Origin: Massilia phosphatilytica
GTDB taxonomy: Bacteria > Pseudomonadota > Gammaproteobacteria > Burkholderiales > Burkholderiaceae_D
Reading direction: 5' to 3'
DNA: 64,000 nucleotides
Assembly: GCF_002968015.1 (NCBI RefSeq)
Contig: NZ_PUIP01000009.1
Location: 186,001-250,000 of the forward strand
Below the pieces are notes generated by a model that did not search any database, was not told the origin of the DNA, and saw only the letters and a list, made by a program, of their open reading frames with translations. How positions within the stretch are numbered: position 1 is the stretch's first letter; each line of letters starts with the position of its first letter. This document shows positions 62,007 through 64,000 of the stretch, in pieces. The position numbers and the translations under genes are program-made.

Positions 62007-64000
62007 TTGCTCACCTCCGTGCGGGTGACACGACGCCATCCGAGCACGCCGAACGACAGCACGACCAGCAGCGCGAGGACCGGATCGTTGCCGTCCTTGA
62101 TGGACGAGCAGCCGCCGCCACCGGCGTTCTGCGGTGCCTGCACGGTCTGCACATTGCCCTTGCCGGTCAGCGCGACATTCCAGGCGCCGCCGCCGTCAGC
62201 CGCCAGCGCCAGGGTGCCGGCCGCATCGCCCGCACCCACCGGCGTGAAGCGCACGACGACGTCGCAGCTCGCGCCCGGCTGCAGGGTGAACGGCACGGCC
62301 GCGCAGCCCGTAGCGTCAGCCTGCAGCGCGTACGGACCGGTGAACGTGGCGGCCGTCACCGTGGCCGCGTTGGCACCCGTGTTGGTCAGCGTGATGCGGT
62401 GCGTGGGCGAGGTGCCGTTGACGTCGGCGGCGCCGAAGTCGAAGGATTGCGGATTCACGGTCAGCATCGGCACGGGCACGGCGACGCCGGTACCGTTCAA
62501 CGCGACGGTGAACTGGTTGCCCGCGTCCGTCATCAGGACGAGGGTCGCGGCACGCTGGCCGGCGGCCGTCGGTTTGAAGCCGACGTCGATGGTGCAGCTG
62601 GCCGACGCGGCGACGGACACATTGGCCGCGCACGTGCCTTTCAACTCGAAGTCGGACGCCTGCGCGCCGTCCAGAACGAGCGACGCGACCTTCAGCGCGG
62701 CCGTGCCGCCGTTCGACAAGGTGATCGTGTGGACGGCGGCGCTCTTGCCCACCTGCGTATCCGCGAAGGCGACGGGACCCGCTTCCGACAGCGCCGGTTT
62801 CGCTGCAGGCGCCGTGGTACCGGTGCCGCTGATCGATACTTGCAGCGGTGCCGCGTTCGACGTGACGGCCAGCGTGGCCGCGGCCGCGCCGGATGACGTC
62901 GGCGCGAAGGCCAGGGTCACGGTGCAGTTGGCACCGACGGCCAAGGTCGTGCCGCAGGTTTTATTCGCGATGGTGACGGTGGCCGCGCCCGAGACGGCGA
63001 TACCGTTCAGCGTGAGCGCCACGTTGCCCGTATTGGCCAGCGTGACCGTCTGCGTCGCGGCCGGTGCGCCGATCGTCTGCGTGCCGAACGCCACGGCCGA
63101 CGGGTTGGCCGTGACGGCCGGTGCCGGTGCGGACACGGTGCCGGACAAGGCGACGGAGACGGCGCCGTTCGACGCGTTCGAGGCCAGCGCCAGGTTGCCG
63201 CTGAACGCGCCGTTCGTGGACGCATTCGCCGTCACGGTCACGGTGCAGCTGCCGCCGGCCGGGACGGACGTCCCCGTAGCGCACGTGCCGCCCAGCGTGA
63301 ACACGTTCGCGTTGGCGCCGCCGACGGTGATGCTGCTGAACGTCAGCGCGGCCTGGCCCGTGTTGTTGACGGTGACGCTTTTCGCGGGCGACGCGGCGCC
63401 GGCGACGAGGGCGCCGAAGTCGATCGCATTGGCCGACAGCGCCACGGTCGCCTGCGCGACGGCGTTGCCGGTGCCGGAGAGCGCCACGGTGCTGGAACCG
63501 CCCGTCGCGTTGTGCGCGATGACGAGCGACGCGCCGCGCGCGCCGGAAGCGGTGGGTTTGAATGCGACCTGCACGGTGCAATTGGCGCCCGCCGCGAGCG
63601 ACGTGCCATTGGCACACGTGCCGCCGCTGATGGCGTAGTCGCCTGCGGCCGCGCCAGAGAGGGTCAAGGTGCCCACGTTCAGTGCCGCGTTGCCCGTGTT
63701 GGACAACGTGGTGGCGAGGGGCGACGCCGACTGGCCGATGGTCGTGGCCGCAAAGCTCAGCGAGGCCGGATTGACGGCGGCCGCGGGCGCGGCGGTCACG
63801 GTCGGGTTGCCGATGAAGGCGGCGAGGTCGGCGATTTCCGCCGTCGTGAATTTGCCGTTGAACAGCGTGCCCATGCCGCCCTTGTTGGCGCTGAAGGCGC
63901 TGCTGATCACGCCCGGGCTGTTCGCCGCGGCGAGGATGCCGTTGACGTTCGCGGCGGGCGATGGCCCGTGGCACGACGCGCAGGACGTGCCGCCGCTGCT
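62003..64000 (-). CDS. Cytochrome c domain fused to choice-of-anchor-D repeats, N-terminally truncated by the window edge
   Basis: The frame is open from 64000 to the stop at 62003 (665 codons), and the start lies beyond the window. Near the edge is a heme motif CASCHG (63968-63982) followed by NKGGMGTLFNGKFTTAEIADLAAFIGNP, the end of a class I cytochrome c with a probable Met ligand. Then come about five Ig-like repeats of roughly 100 residues (choice-of-anchor D type), each with LSNTGNAALNVGTL-like strands and a cysteine pair. The end GGGGCSSIKDGNDPVLALLVV plus helix and WRRV is a CTERM-type sorting signal. It begins the redox operon and is probably surface-attached. Confidence 0.85.
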   Translation of the reverse strand, partial: SSGGTSCASCHGPSPAANVNGILAAANSPGVISSAFSANKGGMGTLFNGKFTTAEIADLAAFIGNPTVTAAPAAAVNPASLSFAATTIGQSASPLATTLSNTGNAALNVGTLTLSGAAAGDYAISGGTCANGTSLAAGANCTVQVAFKPTASGARGASLVIAHNATGGSSTVALSGTGNAVAQATVALSANAIDFGALVAGAASPAKSVTVNNTGQAALTFSSITVGGANANVFTLGGTCATGTSVPAGGSCTVTVTANASTNGAFSGNLALASNASNGAVSVALSGTVSAPAPAVTANPSAVAFGTQTIGAPAATQTVTLANTGNVALTLNGIAVSGAATVTIANKTCGTTLAVGANCTVTLAFAPTSSGAAAATLAVTSNAAPLQVSISGTGTTAPAAKPALSEAGPVAFADTQVGKSAAVHTITLSNGGTAALKVASLVLDGAQASDFELKGTCAANVSVAASASCTIDVGFKPTAAGQRAATLVLMTDAGNQFTVALNGTGVAVPVPMLTVNPQSFDFGAADVNGTSPTHRITLTNTGANAATVTAATFTGPYALQADATGCAAVPFTLQPGASCDVVVRFTPVGAGDAAGTLALAADGGGAWNVALTGKGNVQTVQAPQNAGGGGCSSIKDGNDPVLALLVVLSFGVLGWRRVTRTEVSK

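Noticed and set aside
61335..63638. Plus-strand frame with Ala/Val/Thr-rich repeats opposite the cytochrome/anchor-D gene
   Set aside because: The repeats mirror those of the real gene on the minus strand; the conserved Cys pairs, the CxxCH motif and the overlapping operon start all favour the minus strand.

Overview
The window is high-GC DNA from the chromosome of a betaproteobacterium. Gene content points to Oxalobacteraceae, probably the Massilia/Telluria/Duganella/Janthinobacterium group. The pointers are the paired phaA and phaB genes, a PEP-CTERM protein and a second CTERM-like sorting tail, a stand-alone UDP-4-keto-pentose/UDP-xylose synthase-type enzyme, and hemA-prfA-prmC order. Intergenic REP-like repeats with the core TCGGGGTCAGAGCAC are also scattered through it. 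This placement is inference; no rRNA or tRNA gene is present to confirm it. I see no phage, integrase, IS transposase or CRISPR array.

Layout. 1-2128: two glycosyltransferases (GT2, cut by the window edge, and GT39-like). 2292-9461: two tandem M13 zinc metallopeptidases, a TonB-dependent receptor and a Spy/CpxP-like periplasmic protein. 9651-11278: GNAT acetyltransferase and FAD monooxygenase. 11352-14766: a tightly overlapping UDP-sugar operon (ugd, UDP-glucuronate 4-epimerase type, UDP-xylose synthase type), divergent from a GT4 glycosyltransferase. 16300-18981: C-terminal processing protease and a KAS III-like enzyme. 19144-19617: a small, very polar protein whose Shine-Dalgarno lies in a strong hairpin. 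19643-25502: FadH-type reductase, two small unknown or DUF genes, proline iminopeptidase, a PLP D-amino-acid enzyme and DUF2750. 25566-25905: REP-like repeat cluster running into the 3' end of an AAA ATPase gene. 26684-28693: phaB and phaA. 29080-30988: minCDE. 31016-36318: DUF697-like protein, orphan OmpR-type regulator, hemA, prfA, dsbB, prmC. 36389-42663: DUF885 peptidase-like protein, gshA, HDAC-family deacetylase, elaA, MFS carrier. 42701-43765: HAF-repeat PEP-CTERM protein. 43855-50995: two-component system with a sigma-54 activator, divergent from a membrane-fusion/ABC exporter with a clear -24/-12 promoter. 50997-56487: FKBP lipoprotein, kup, rarD, ettA.

The most interesting block is the minus-strand operon from beyond the right edge down to 56494. 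Its order is cytochrome c/choice-of-anchor-D protein, TlpA-like thioredoxin, DUF4266 mini-lipoprotein, DUF3570 protein, ApbE flavin transferase, DsbD and TrxB. All junctions overlap or lie within about 11 bp. The DUF3570 protein carries D-x-x-S-G-A-S, matching the motif at which ApbE attaches FMN. This suggests an envelope redox module using covalent flavin, heme and thiol electron relays. Second in interest are the sigma-54-controlled exporter with its palindromic activator sites, and the hairpin-masked ribosome binding site at 19096-19142.
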